Assembly: GCA_018671515.1 (NCBI GenBank)
Contig: JABHHN010000101.1
Location: 1-36,725 of the forward strand
Length of the DNA: 36,725 nucleotides
Reading direction: 5' to 3'
Source: an archaeon
GTDB lineage: Archaea > Nanobdellota > Nanobdellia > Woesearchaeales > GW2011-AR15
Positions 25,618 through 33,274 of this stretch are shown piece after piece. Within the stretch, counting starts at the first letter, position 1, and every line of letters starts with the position of its first letter. Both the position numbers and the translations under genes were made by a program. The notes under the pieces are model-generated. The model worked only from the letters and a program-made list of their open reading frames with translations, was not told the origin of the DNA and made no database searches.

Positions 25618-26210
25618 CAAGAATTAAAATCAGTAATTTCTATCATTTGATTTTTACAATATCTATCTCTTTTGTTTTTAATAACTGGAGTCAATTGAAT
25701 ATTTTCAATATTACCACCTTTAGAAATATCATATTCATATGATTTTACATATCCTGTATCAGAAAATAATTCTGGTGTATCGTCTACAAATTTGAATTTT
25801 TTCTTCTCACCAATTACATTAAATGAAATTTTATTTATCTCATCTGTTCCATTATTAAAAACTAAAAAATCAATCTTATATTTTTCATCAAATGAATTAC
25901 ATATTATTTCCTGATCATTATATTTTCTGATAAATATCGAAGTATTTTCACAATAATCTACTGAAGATTGAGATGATGTGAATTTTAAAATAGTAGAAAT
26001 TCCAAGATAAGCAATTATAATAACAAAGACTGATATGAAAAAAATCATGATGTAAAGTGCAAAATCATATTTTTTCTCTAATTCCTTAAATGCATTCTCA
26101 ATTAGATGTTCAGGATAACCATGTGTTTTTAGATGATGCCTAATGTGATGATCTTGATGTCCTTTTTTTTTTACATCATTGATATATTTAGCAAGTTCAC
26201 TTTTTGGCAT
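25608..26210 (-). CDS. Single-pass membrane protein downstream of the PadR-like regulator
   Basis: The N-terminal 45 residues are a short helical domain (AKYINDVKKKGHQDHHIRHHL...GYPEHLIENAF), a pattern I have seen as a repeated helical motif at the N-terminus of DPANN membrane proteins. One strong membrane segment follows at about 50-72. The remaining 130 residues lie outside, with four cysteines (including VDYCENT, EIICNS, RYCKNQ) and a beta-rich pattern. Its start lies inside the end of the PadR-like gene (14-nt overlap), so the two are translated together. A sensing role coupled to the regulator is inference. Confidence 0.7.
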   Translation of the reverse strand: MPKSELAKYINDVKKKGHQDHHIRHHLKTHGYPEHLIENAFKELEKKYDFALYIMIFFISVFVIIIAYLGISTILKFTSSQSSVDYCENTSIFIRKYNDQEIICNSFDEKYKIDFLVFNNGTDEINKISFNVIGEKKKFKFVDDTPELFSDTGYVKSYEYDISKGGNIENIQLTPVIKNKRDRYCKNQMIEITDFNSCQS

Positions 26211-26517
26211 TTTTTTGCAGGTATTTTTTTACTCGTTCATTCATCGTGGGTCTTGCTTTTTCACCTAAAGAATAATATATCTTTTCAGCTTCATCACCCC
26301 ACGAATAGTCGCCTTTTTGTCTTTCGATTTTATTGACGACGAACTCACCTGTCTCCACCCCTTTTTTTAAATGATAATAAATAGAACGCATGGTCACTTT
26401 TGGGAAAATATCTCTATAGATTGTATATATTTGATATCCATAAGCCTTGTCTTTAAAATAGAGAATCTCAACAATGCTTTGTCTAATATTTGAAAATACT
26501 GGTCTCCCCCTTGCCAT
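26197..26517 (-). CDS. PadR-like winged-helix transcription regulator
   Basis: The 106-residue protein MARGRPVFSNIRQSIVEILY...AYGYQIYTIYRDIFP...SIYYHLKKGVETGEF follows the PadR winged-helix pattern (GYxI, tlYyhLkkl, then a wing) ending in YYSLGEKARP. The ORF track begins at an upstream TTG, but that stretch contains the TATA box AAATATATAAAC; the ATG at 26517 is about 28 nt from it and is the likely leaderless start. A 16-bp palindrome abuts the TATA box and may be its own operator. It is co-translated with a membrane protein. Confidence 0.8.
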   Translation of the reverse strand: MARGRPVFSNIRQSIVEILYFKDKAYGYQIYTIYRDIFPKVTMRSIYYHLKKGVETGEFVVNKIERQKGDYSWGDEAEKIYYSLGEKARPTMNERVKKYLQKNAKK

Positions 26518-26540
26518 ATGATTTGCTAAGACCAATATGT

Positions 26541-26549
26541 TTATATATT
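26541..26549 (-). promoter_or_regulatory. TATA box of the PadR-like gene
   Basis: On the minus strand AATATATAA is centred about 28 nt before the ATG at 26517. The adjoining palindrome occupies the BRE position, so a protein bound there would block TFB/TBP. Confidence 0.6.
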
Positions 26550-26565
26550 TTTTCAATAGTGAAAA
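26550..26565. promoter_or_regulatory. Palindromic operator candidate, copy 1
   Basis: TTTTCAATAGTGAAAA has perfect 6-bp arms (TTTTCA/TGAAAA) with a 4-nt centre. It directly abuts the TATA box of the PadR-like gene. A second copy with the same arms lies 53 nt away in the divergent promoter region. Confidence 0.6.
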
Positions 26566-26602
26566 TAATTAAAATAAATATTTTCAACTCAAAAAACTTT
26601 GT

Positions 26603-26618
26603 TTTTCAATAATGAAAA
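26603..26618. promoter_or_regulatory. Palindromic operator candidate, copy 2
   Basis: TTTTCAATAATGAAAA differs from copy 1 at a single central base. It lies about 26 nt upstream of the TATA box of the Taw1 gene, so the same regulator could affect both divergent transcripts. Confidence 0.6.
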
Positions 26619-26643
26619 GAATTCAAATTATTTTTAAAAAACA

Positions 26644-26651
26644 TTTATAAT
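26644..26651 (+). promoter_or_regulatory. TATA box of the Taw1 gene
   Basis: TTTATAAT is centred about 28 nt before the ATG at 26676, again fitting a leaderless or near-leaderless transcript. Confidence 0.55.
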
Positions 26652-26675
26652 AATCCTATTATTACCATCACATCT

Positions 26676-27689
26676 ATGCTAAAGGAAATAAAAAGCACAA
26701 TACCAGACACATGTCCTATTCCTGAAAAAAAGATAAGAGAACTTGAAAATCAAGGATATAGAATTGTAGGTAATCATAGTGCTATCAAAATTTGTGGATG
26801 GACTAAAAATTCACTTAAAGATGAAGGTACATGCTACAAGCATAAATTCTATGGTATAAATTCTCATAGATGTGTTCAGATGACTCCTGCACTTCAGCAC
26901 TGTAATTTTAGATGTTGGCATTGCTGGAGAGATATTTCTACTGCTTCAATAAAATGGGATGGACCAATTGATGACCCAAAAGATATCATTGATGGATGTA
27001 TAAAAGAACATGTAAAAATATTACAAGGTTTCAAAGGAAATAAAGATATTAATAAAATAAAATTAGATGAAATGACAAGACCTATGCATTTTGCAGTTTC
27101 TCTAACTGGAGAACCTACTATGTACCCTAGAATTGGTGAGCTAATAGATGAAATAAAAAGTAGAGGCTCTTCTGCATATATTGTCACAAATGGATCATTT
27201 CCTGAACAAATAAAAAAATTAATAGGACATGAACCTACTCAATTTTACATAACTCTTGCAGCGCCAAATAAAAAGATGTTTATAAAAGATACAAACCCAC
27301 TTACAAATGATGCATGGGAAAAATTCAATGAAACTCTGCAGATAATGAAAGACCTAAATTGCAGAAGAACATTAAGATTAACTCTAACAAAAGGAATTAA
27401 CATGGAAAATCCAAAAGAATATGGTGATTTCATTAAAAAACTACATTTTGACTTCATTGAAGTTAAAGGATACATGTGGGTTGGTTATTCAAGGCAAAGA
27501 TTAAAAAAAGAAAATATGCCTAGTAACGACGAAATCAAAGAATTTTCTAAAAAACTATGTGAATATGGAAACCTTAAATTCATTGATGAACAAGTCAGAA
27601 GTAATGTTGTTTTACTGATGAGAGAAGATTTCGAGGGAAGAGTCATGTTATTTGATGAACCAAAAGAAAATTTAATACAATTAAGTTAA
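26676..27689 (+). CDS. taw1: tRNA 4-demethylwyosine synthase (Taw1/TYW1)
   Basis: Taw1 is a radical SAM enzyme that condenses N1-methylguanosine-37 of tRNA-Phe with pyruvate to make the tricyclic 4-demethylwyosine. The radical SAM cluster motif is CNFRCWHC at residues 76-83 (CxxxCxxC). The second iron-sulphur cluster is also present: C40, C53 and C66 keep the 13-residue spacings known from the archaeal enzyme. SLTGEPTMYP and YIVTNGS are further family motifs. The length of 337 residues is normal and it lacks the flavodoxin domain of eukaryotic TYW1. It is divergent from the PadR-like gene. Confidence 0.95.
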   Translation: MLKEIKSTIPDTCPIPEKKIRELENQGYRIVGNHSAIKICGWTKNSLKDEGTCYKHKFYGINSHRCVQMTPALQHCNFRCWHCWRDISTASIKWDGPIDDPKDIIDGCIKEHVKILQGFKGNKDINKIKLDEMTRPMHFAVSLTGEPTMYPRIGELIDEIKSRGSSAYIVTNGSFPEQIKKLIGHEPTQFYITLAAPNKKMFIKDTNPLTNDAWEKFNETLQIMKDLNCRRTLRLTLTKGINMENPKEYGDFIKKLHFDFIEVKGYMWVGYSRQRLKKENMPSNDEIKEFSKKLCEYGNLKFIDEQVRSNVVLLMREDFEGRVMLFDEPKENLIQLS

Positions 27690-27783
27690 AATTGATAGAA
27701 TTTTTCTAAGTTAAATAATATATAATTTTTATTTCACATTTTATCCATAAAACTTTTTAAAAATATTTATCATGAATCCTATA

Positions 27784-27830
27784 CTCCTTCTCCGAAGGAG
27801 AAATTCCTTGCAGAGAGCGAAGCTCTTTGC
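27784..27830. other. Two adjacent hairpins between convergent genes
   Basis: CTCCTTC-tcc-GAAGGAG (27784-27800, perfect 7 bp) is followed by GCAGAGAGC-gaa-GCTCTTTGC (27810-27830, 9 bp with one G-U). Both have 3-nt loops and higher GC than the surroundings. They sit in the 216-nt gap between Taw1 and the convergent phosphoesterase and could be a bidirectional terminator, a small RNA, or a MITE relic. Nothing else is seen in the gap. Confidence 0.6.
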
Positions 27831-27905
27831 TGTGTTCTTAACATGCTCATAAAAAAACAAAAAGAAATTTAAAAACAAAACAAATAAATCAATTCTAAAA
27901 AAACT

Positions 27906-28502
27906 CTAAATCTCAACAATTACTCCTTTTGGTCCTGGATTGATTATTAGAGTTCTTCCAATTTTATCTTTTTTTCCTACATTTTCATGAAGATGTCCAC
28001 ATACAACAAGATGTGGTTGAGATTCATCAATGAATTTTCTGAAATTTTTATCTCCTGCATAACCATTATTTATCATATCAACTTTTGTTCCATGTGGTGG
28101 ACCATGTAAAACCAAAATTGATCTTTTTTTTCCTTTAATTTCATTTTTAAAAAAATTTTCAGAGATTCTCTTAAAATCTGGGTCAGCTTCTGAAAATCCT
28201 CCGCCTCCATATCCTAAAAACACATAATCTTCAAAATGATGTGCCCCTTTATGTATATAAATTATATTTTCAAATTTTTCACATAATTTTCCTAATTCAA
28301 TTTCATCTTCATGATTTCCTGGAACCATTAATACAGGTGAATAAAATTCATTTAAATCTTTCAATATTTTGTTCATATTTTTTTCCATTACAGTAAAATC
28401 TCCAGCACAAATTACCAAATCAACTTTTTTAGATAAAGATTTTAGTCTTCTCATTATTTTTTTGTTTCCATGACTATCAACAAATATCAATAATTTCATC
28501 AT
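27906..28502 (-). CDS. Calcineurin-like metallophosphoesterase
   Basis: The binuclear-metal motifs occur in order: FVDSHGN (first Asp and His), CAGDFTV (GD), VPGNHED (GNHE), LVLHGPPHGT and CGHLHE (GHxH). This is the small archaeal phosphodiesterase/phosphatase type (YfcE/MJ0936-like). The substrate cannot be read from the sequence. The ORF track starts 11 codons earlier; MMKLLIFVDSHGN is the usual N-terminus, so the start is one of two adjacent ATGs (28502 or 28499). It is divergent from the eL43 gene. Confidence 0.9.
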   Translation of the reverse strand: MMKLLIFVDSHGNKKIMRRLKSLSKKVDLVICAGDFTVMEKNMNKILKDLNEFYSPVLMVPGNHEDEIELGKLCEKFENIIYIHKGAHHFEDYVFLGYGGGGFSEADPDFKRISENFFKNEIKGKKRSILVLHGPPHGTKVDMINNGYAGDKNFRKFIDESQPHLVVCGHLHENVGKKDKIGRTLIINPGPKGVIVEI

Positions 28503-28622
28503 TTCAATCCCAATTTTTTTGTGTAAAATTTGCATATACCATCGAGTTTTAAAAAATACTCATTTTTATAACCTTTTTGCTTAATTTATATAGTATTTCA
28601 ATCGTTAAGTTTAAAAATAAAC

Positions 28623-28865
28623 ATGATTTCCGAAGAGGATAATCTACAAAAAATGGTAAAAAAAGAAGCAAGCTCAACAAAAAGATTCGGATCAAGATAT
28701 GGTAGAACAACTAAGCTAAGATTTGGTCTTATAGAAAAAGAACAAAGAAAGCTACACATGTGTCCATACTGTAAAAAAGTTAAAGTTAAAAGACTTTCAG
28801 CAGGTATATGGCAATGTAGAGGTTGTGATGCTAAATTCACAGGTAAAGCTTATACTTTAAAATAA
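28623..28865 (+). CDS. rpl37ae: Ribosomal protein eL43 (L37Ae)
   Basis: This is a zinc-ribbon protein of the large subunit. The core TKRFGSRYGRTTKLRFG is followed by the zinc site MCPYCKKVKVKR and CRGCDAKFTGKAY (CxxC...CxxC), which is intact. The length is 80 residues. A TATA-like TTTATATAG is centred about 34 nt before the ATG. It is 1 nt from rpoP, the conserved archaeal pair. Confidence 0.95.
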   Translation: MISEEDNLQKMVKKEASSTKRFGSRYGRTTKLRFGLIEKEQRKLHMCPYCKKVKVKRLSAGIWQCRGCDAKFTGKAYTLK

Positions 28866-28866
28866 A

Positions 28867-29007
28867 ATGACAATATATAAATGCTTTAATTGCAACAAAG
28901 ACATTGAAAGGACAACTCTGAGAAAAAGAGTCAGATGTCCATATTGTGGTTATAAAATCTTATTTAAACCTAGACTTGTTCCAAGTACTAAAGTAATAGC
29001 AAGATAA
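28867..29007 (+). CDS. rpoP: RNA polymerase subunit RpoP (Rpb12-like)
   Basis: This gene was too short for the ORF track. The 46-residue product has two cysteine pairs (YKCFNCNKD and RCPYCGYKIL) and the C-terminal KPRLVPSTKVIAR typical of the Rpb12/RpoP subunit, which links the Rpo3/Rpo10/Rpo11 assembly platform to the core. It starts 1 nt after the eL43 stop, the usual archaeal order eL43-rpoP-(pcc1)-prefoldin beta. A pcc1 gene is not present between them. Confidence 0.93.
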   Translation: MTIYKCFNCNKDIERTTLRKRVRCPYCGYKILFKPRLVPSTKVIAR

Positions 29008-29078
29008 TTCATTCAATTATTATATAGTAGTTGTATAATCAGGGAATAAATATTTAAATTTTCCACTAATGCAATTCT

Positions 29079-29447
29079 ATGTCCTATAAAAAATACAATA
29101 TAAAATCAAAAATGGACGTTAAAAAAGATACTAAGGAAAAGATTAGTCAACTTCAACTTCTTGAACAAAAAATTAGCACTTTAGTAGCTCAGAAACAACA
29201 ATTTCAACAGCAATTGATGGAAGTTGAATCTGCACTTGCTGAATCAAAATCTTCTGAAAAAACGTATAAAATCATAGGAAACATAATGGTTCTTTCAGAC
29301 AAAGAGAAAATACAAAAAGATTTAGAATCAAAAAAAGAAATTTTAGAATTAAGACTAACATCTCTTGATAAACAAGAAGATAAAAATAGAATAAAAGCTA
29401 AAGAAATTCAAACTGAAGTTTTAAAAGAGATGAAAAATGATAAATGA
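29079..29447 (+). CDS. pfdB: Prefoldin beta subunit
   Basis: Prefoldin is a jellyfish-shaped chaperone holding unfolded proteins. The product is an alpha-helical coiled-coil hairpin: helix one to about residue 60, the conserved turn SEKTYKIIGNIMVLSDKEKI near 65-80, and helix two. The length is 122 residues, family-typical. A TATA-like TTTAAATT is centred about 24 nt before ATG 29079; an internal ATG giving MDVKKDTKEK is an alternative start. It overlaps the UPF0147 gene by 11 nt. Confidence 0.93.
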   Translation: MSYKKYNIKSKMDVKKDTKEKISQLQLLEQKISTLVAQKQQFQQQLMEVESALAESKSSEKTYKIIGNIMVLSDKEKIQKDLESKKEILELRLTSLDKQEDKNRIKAKEIQTEVLKEMKNDK

Positions 29448-29676
29448 TCAATTAATAGAATCTTTAGAGATGCTAAAAGAAGATCATGGTATCCCTAGAA
29501 ATATAAAAACAAAAATTGGTGAAATTTCTCAAATTTTAAAAAGTAATGAAGATAATAATTTAAAGATTAACAAAGCATTAAATATTCTTGATGAAATATC
29601 AAATGACGATAATCTTCAATCATTTACTAGAACACAAATCTGGAATCTTGTATCAATGCTTGAAGCAGAAGAATAA
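29437..29676 (+). CDS. UPF0147 family protein
   Basis: This 79-residue helical protein has the UPF0147 family pattern (LEMLKEDHGIPRNIK...LDEISNDDNL...TRTQIWNLVSMLEAEE). The function of the family is unknown; it is archaea-specific and commonly near prefoldin beta, as here. The 11-nt overlap with pfdB implies translational coupling. Confidence 0.9.
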   Translation: MINDQLIESLEMLKEDHGIPRNIKTKIGEISQILKSNEDNNLKINKALNILDEISNDDNLQSFTRTQIWNLVSMLEAEE

Positions 29677-29681
29677 ATTTC

Positions 29682-30245
29682 TTAAATTTTTTTACGTTTA
29701 ATAATTTTCTTAGAAACTAAAGAATTAGGAATATAAATAACATCTCCATTTTTTGTTGTGACTTCTGTATGAAATAGATTTAATTTAGTCACCTTTCCTT
29801 TAATATTATCAATTTCTATTATATTTCCTTCTTTAAAATACTTTTTTTTAGATATTTGAATACCACCAAATAAATTTGGAAAAAAATCTCTTATTCCAAG
29901 AGCCATAGAAAAAACTATCAACAACATAAAAATTAAAAAAAGGATATAAAGTATTATTCTAGCCAATCCTATTTGATATAAAGCATAAATTAATGATAGA
30001 GAATAGATTGTAAATGTAATTAAATTTATAATCAATTTTTCAATATTAAAAGAAATTTTAAAATTAGTCTTAAAAATACTATTTAACTCTATTTCTTTTA
30101 AAAATCTGGATAAAAGCTTATTTATTAATTTCCCAACTACAAAACCTGATAAAATTATTATTAATGATAAAATTAACTTATATGGTGTTCCTGTTAAAAA
30201 AAAATCCATATATTTCACAGGTTCAATTATAGTATTATTCTCCAT
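29682..30245 (-). CDS. Short MscS-like mechanosensitive channel protein
   Basis: Several hydrophobic segments lead to the MscS pore and beta-domain region: ALGIRDFFPNLFGGIQISKKKYFKEGNIIEI, then GKVTKLNLFHTEVTTKNGDVIYIPNSLV, which is highly typical of the family. The protein ends only seven residues after that beta domain, so the C-terminal alpha/beta cage of full MscS is missing. The ORF-track start is 21 codons upstream; the ATG giving MENNTIIEPVKY, with a TATA-like TTTTTATA upstream, is preferred. The length would be 187 residues. Confidence 0.85.
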   Translation of the reverse strand: MENNTIIEPVKYMDFFLTGTPYKLILSLIIILSGFVVGKLINKLLSRFLKEIELNSIFKTNFKISFNIEKLIINLITFTIYSLSLIYALYQIGLARIILYILFLIFMLLIVFSMALGIRDFFPNLFGGIQISKKKYFKEGNIIEIDNIKGKVTKLNLFHTEVTTKNGDVIYIPNSLVSKKIIKRKKI

Positions 30246-30345
30246 AAATAATAAGTTATAAAAATTAATATAAAAATTTATTGAAACATACAAATTCAAT
30301 AAAAACAATAACTTATTAATATTCGCGCATCTTTATTTTCAAGAT

Positions 30346-31875
30346 ATGGACAGAATTTTATTATTAAATGACATAAATATAGGAGATTCAAAGAATATTG
30401 GAAGACTAGGTATCAATATCTCCATCCTTCATAAAAAAAGATTAAATGTTCCTCCAACATTTGTAATTACAAAACAACTTTATTTAGATTATATGGAACA
30501 AACTCAATTAAACTATAAAATATCAAAATTACTTAATGAACCTAATAATAATAGCATAGATAATTCTCTAATAATTAAAAAACTAATTTTAGATTCTGAA
30601 TTTCCAGAGGATTTAAGAGAAGAAATAATAGATGCTTATTATAGCCTAAGTTTTGATATTGACTCAAACGATGCTTCTTCACTTTTAAAAGTTAAAGAAG
30701 AAAATGTAATACTTAAATGCAGTTTACTTGATAATAGAGTTAAAGAAAAAGAATTTATTCTTGATAATGTCAAAGGAGAGTCAAATCTATTAGATTCTAT
30801 TAAAAAAGCATTCATTATCCCTTTTTCACAAAATAATATTGAAAATCCATTATCTATACAAGACGGAATCACAATAATAATTCAAAGGAAAATTAATCCT
30901 GAAAAATCAGGAATTGTTCTAACTATAAATGAAAATAATAATAAAGAAATGCTAATAAAAACATATAAAGGAGAAATTAGTGATTTATCTCAAAATTATA
31001 CCTATATTGTTGATAAATATACACTTGAAGCAAAAAATAGAGATTCAAATCTTCTTGAAAGTAATGATATAATGGAAATTTCTAGAACTGCTAAAAGAAT
31101 TGAAGGATTTATGGGAAATCCACAAGAAATATTTTGGAAAATTAGCAAAAATAAATTATATCTCCTGCAAACAGGATCAATAAATAATGAAAATAAAATA
31201 GAAGAGCCTGATGAAATTAAACTTAAAACATATGATAAAGAAGAAGATTATTCAAATGTTGAAATTGAAGCAATTGACGAAGTAAATAATCCCATTATTG
31301 ATATTGATGATGAATCAACAGAAGAAGAACCTTGGGTTGATGAAATTGATTCATCTGAGTCCTTAGATCAGTTCCCAATCAAAGAAAATCCAGAAGAAAA
31401 AGTTAAAGTTAATGAAAATAATATTGAAGAAGATATTGAATTTCTTGAAATAATTGAAAAAGAAGAACAAAAAACAGATGAAATTGTTTTTCAAGATAAT
31501 GATGAAATAAAAGATACTGAGGTTGTTGAAAGTAATGATAATAATAATACAGATGATGAATTATCTATATTTTCATCTCTAAAAGAATCTAAACCTACTT
31601 TCGATAACTCATCTGAAAAACCAGATGAAGACCCATTTCAAAAAACAAAAGCATTAAGTAAAGAAATATTAAAATCAAGTATAAATGCAATATTTTCTGA
31701 ATTACATAAATTCAACATAAATGATTTAGAAGAACTAAAAAATTCAGATATCAATAATAAATATGAAATACTTCACATTTTATCATTACAAAATCTAAAT
31801 GATGAAGAAATACCAAATCCAAAAGATATTGAAAGAGCTCTAAACATCCTTAATCAATTAAAAAACAAAGTATAA
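30346..31875 (+). CDS. PEP-synthase-like ATP-binding domain protein with acidic tail
   Basis: Residues 1-280 follow the ATP-grasp (PPDK_N) domain of phosphoenolpyruvate synthase: NIGRLGINISILHKKRLNVPPTFVIT, then IIIQRKINPEKSGIVLTI, then RIEGFMGNPQEIFWKISKNKLYLLQT. The phosphohistidine and PEP-binding domains that make a real synthase are absent. Catalytic residues look eroded; the usual VRSS reads LKCS. Residues 285-430 are an extremely acidic, disordered-looking linker, and a helical domain closes the protein. It is probably not an active synthase; a nucleotide-binding or scaffold role is possible. Confidence 0.75.
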   Translation: MDRILLLNDINIGDSKNIGRLGINISILHKKRLNVPPTFVITKQLYLDYMEQTQLNYKISKLLNEPNNNSIDNSLIIKKLILDSEFPEDLREEIIDAYYSLSFDIDSNDASSLLKVKEENVILKCSLLDNRVKEKEFILDNVKGESNLLDSIKKAFIIPFSQNNIENPLSIQDGITIIIQRKINPEKSGIVLTINENNNKEMLIKTYKGEISDLSQNYTYIVDKYTLEAKNRDSNLLESNDIMEISRTAKRIEGFMGNPQEIFWKISKNKLYLLQTGSINNENKIEEPDEIKLKTYDKEEDYSNVEIEAIDEVNNPIIDIDDESTEEEPWVDEIDSSESLDQFPIKENPEEKVKVNENNIEEDIEFLEIIEKEEQKTDEIVFQDNDEIKDTEVVESNDNNNTDDELSIFSSLKESKPTFDNSSEKPDEDPFQKTKALSKEILKSSINAIFSELHKFNINDLEELKNSDINNKYEILHILSLQNLNDEEIPNPKDIERALNILNQLKNKV

Positions 31876-31877
31876 TT

Positions 31878-32117
31878 TTATTTATTCTCAAATATATGCA
31901 ATCCACCATCCATAAAATCATGAATATCTATCACTAAACCTAAAATTAGCCCAGCATTCACTAAAAATGGCCCAAAACCCCATTTTGCAAAAAATAATGG
32001 AATTAGTATTGTCATTGTAAAAAGTCTAATAAAATCATCTATAACAAAAAGAAATTTGAACACACCTTTTCCTCTTTTTGTCACTTGCATAAGCATATTT
32101 AATATTACTTTTATCAT
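31878..32117 (-). CDS. Small membrane protein
   Basis: This 79-residue protein has an amphipathic N-terminus (MLMQVTKRGKGVFKF), then two hydrophobic segments (DDFIRLFTMTILIPLFFAKW and GPFLVNAGLILGLVIDI). An AGGGGAT Shine-Dalgarno-like stretch lies about 9 nt before the ATG, supporting expression. It is convergent with the preceding gene, 2 nt apart. I do not recognise a family. Confidence 0.6.
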   Translation of the reverse strand: MIKVILNMLMQVTKRGKGVFKFLFVIDDFIRLFTMTILIPLFFAKWGFGPFLVNAGLILGLVIDIHDFMDGGLHIFENK

Positions 32118-32246
32118 TTTTAATTATCCCCTATATATTTTATATAGAAGAATTATATGTAATTTAAAAGATTTATGCTCTTTTTTTATAGACTCAAATA
32201 AATAATAAGAATATTATAATTTGAACTTAATTTTAAATAATGAAAT

Positions 32247-33188
32247 TTAATTCAAAACTACAATATATCTTGTTAGACTCTTATGTATATAAATCTCAAA
32301 TTCATTTTTTATTTTCCATTTAGTTATTTTTATAATCTTTTTATACTCAGACCAACTTGGAAATATTACAACCATTCTTTTTGTTGATTGATGAGCAGAA
32401 TTCAAAAAATTAAGATAAAGTTCATCTAAATTCTTCCCCTTGGAATTTTTACCATAAGGTAAATCAGTAACTATTGCATCAAATTTTTTTTCAATTGTAG
32501 ATGAATCCCTTTGTTTAATATTAAATTTATTTATACCATAATGCATAAGATTAACCTTACAATATTCTATCTGCTTTTTAAATAAATCATATCCTGTTAT
32601 ATTAAAACCCATAAACCCTGCTTCAATTAAAATTCCACCAGAACCACAAAAAGGATCTAATATTTTCCCATTTTTAAGTCCAGTAAGATTGATACAAACT
32701 CTTGCAAGCCTAGGATCTAATGATGATGGATGTAATTTAGGTCTCATATGAGCTTTTCTGCTTAGATAACTCTTATCAATATCAGTAATAAATCTACAAC
32801 AATATACTTCTTCCTTATTAAAAATAAAAAATATAATCGTATCAGGATTTTTTAAATTGACATTTGGTTTTTTTAAATTTTTCCAAATCAATGATGATAA
32901 ATTTTTTTCAGTGATATATTTATCATTTTTTATTCTAACACAAAACGTTTTTTTAATAAGTGAGTCCCAATCATATTTTTCAATTTTTTCATTTAATTTT
33001 GATTTATTTGATTTAAAAAGAAACTCAAAAATTCTATGACTAAAACCTAATCTCTTAGAATAATCTTTTTCTGATTCTATCAATAAATAATTATCAAAAA
33101 ATTTGAAAGATTTGTCTTTTTCTAAATAAATAATTTCTTCTTTAGCTAGATTTAAATTTGATTTATTTAATTCAAATATTAATTTCAT
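32247..33188 (-). CDS. tRNA guanine-N2 methyltransferase, Trm-G10/Trm11 type
   Basis: The C-terminal Rossmann methyltransferase carries DPFCGSGGILIEA (SAM-binding motif I) and VTDLPYG, the D/NPPY-type catalytic motif of N2-guanine enzymes. HMRPKLHPSSLDPRLARVCINLTG upstream is the conserved linker of this family. The N-terminal 150 residues correspond to a divergent THUMP region. Family members methylate G10 of tRNA. The length of 313 residues is slightly short. Its ATG starts 86 nt from the divergent surface-protein gene. Confidence 0.88.
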   Translation of the reverse strand: MKLIFELNKSNLNLAKEEIIYLEKDKSFKFFDNYLLIESEKDYSKRLGFSHRIFEFLFKSNKSKLNEKIEKYDWDSLIKKTFCVRIKNDKYITEKNLSSLIWKNLKKPNVNLKNPDTIIFFIFNKEEVYCCRFITDIDKSYLSRKAHMRPKLHPSSLDPRLARVCINLTGLKNGKILDPFCGSGGILIEAGFMGFNITGYDLFKKQIEYCKVNLMHYGINKFNIKQRDSSTIEKKFDAIVTDLPYGKNSKGKNLDELYLNFLNSAHQSTKRMVVIFPSWSEYKKIIKITKWKIKNEFEIYIHKSLTRYIVVLN

Positions 33189-33274
33189 AATAGTTTAAGA
33201 ATTAATAATTCAAATAATAAAGTTTGTATTCAATTTAGTAAATTATAAATATCCAAAGAATAGTTAGAATAGTA

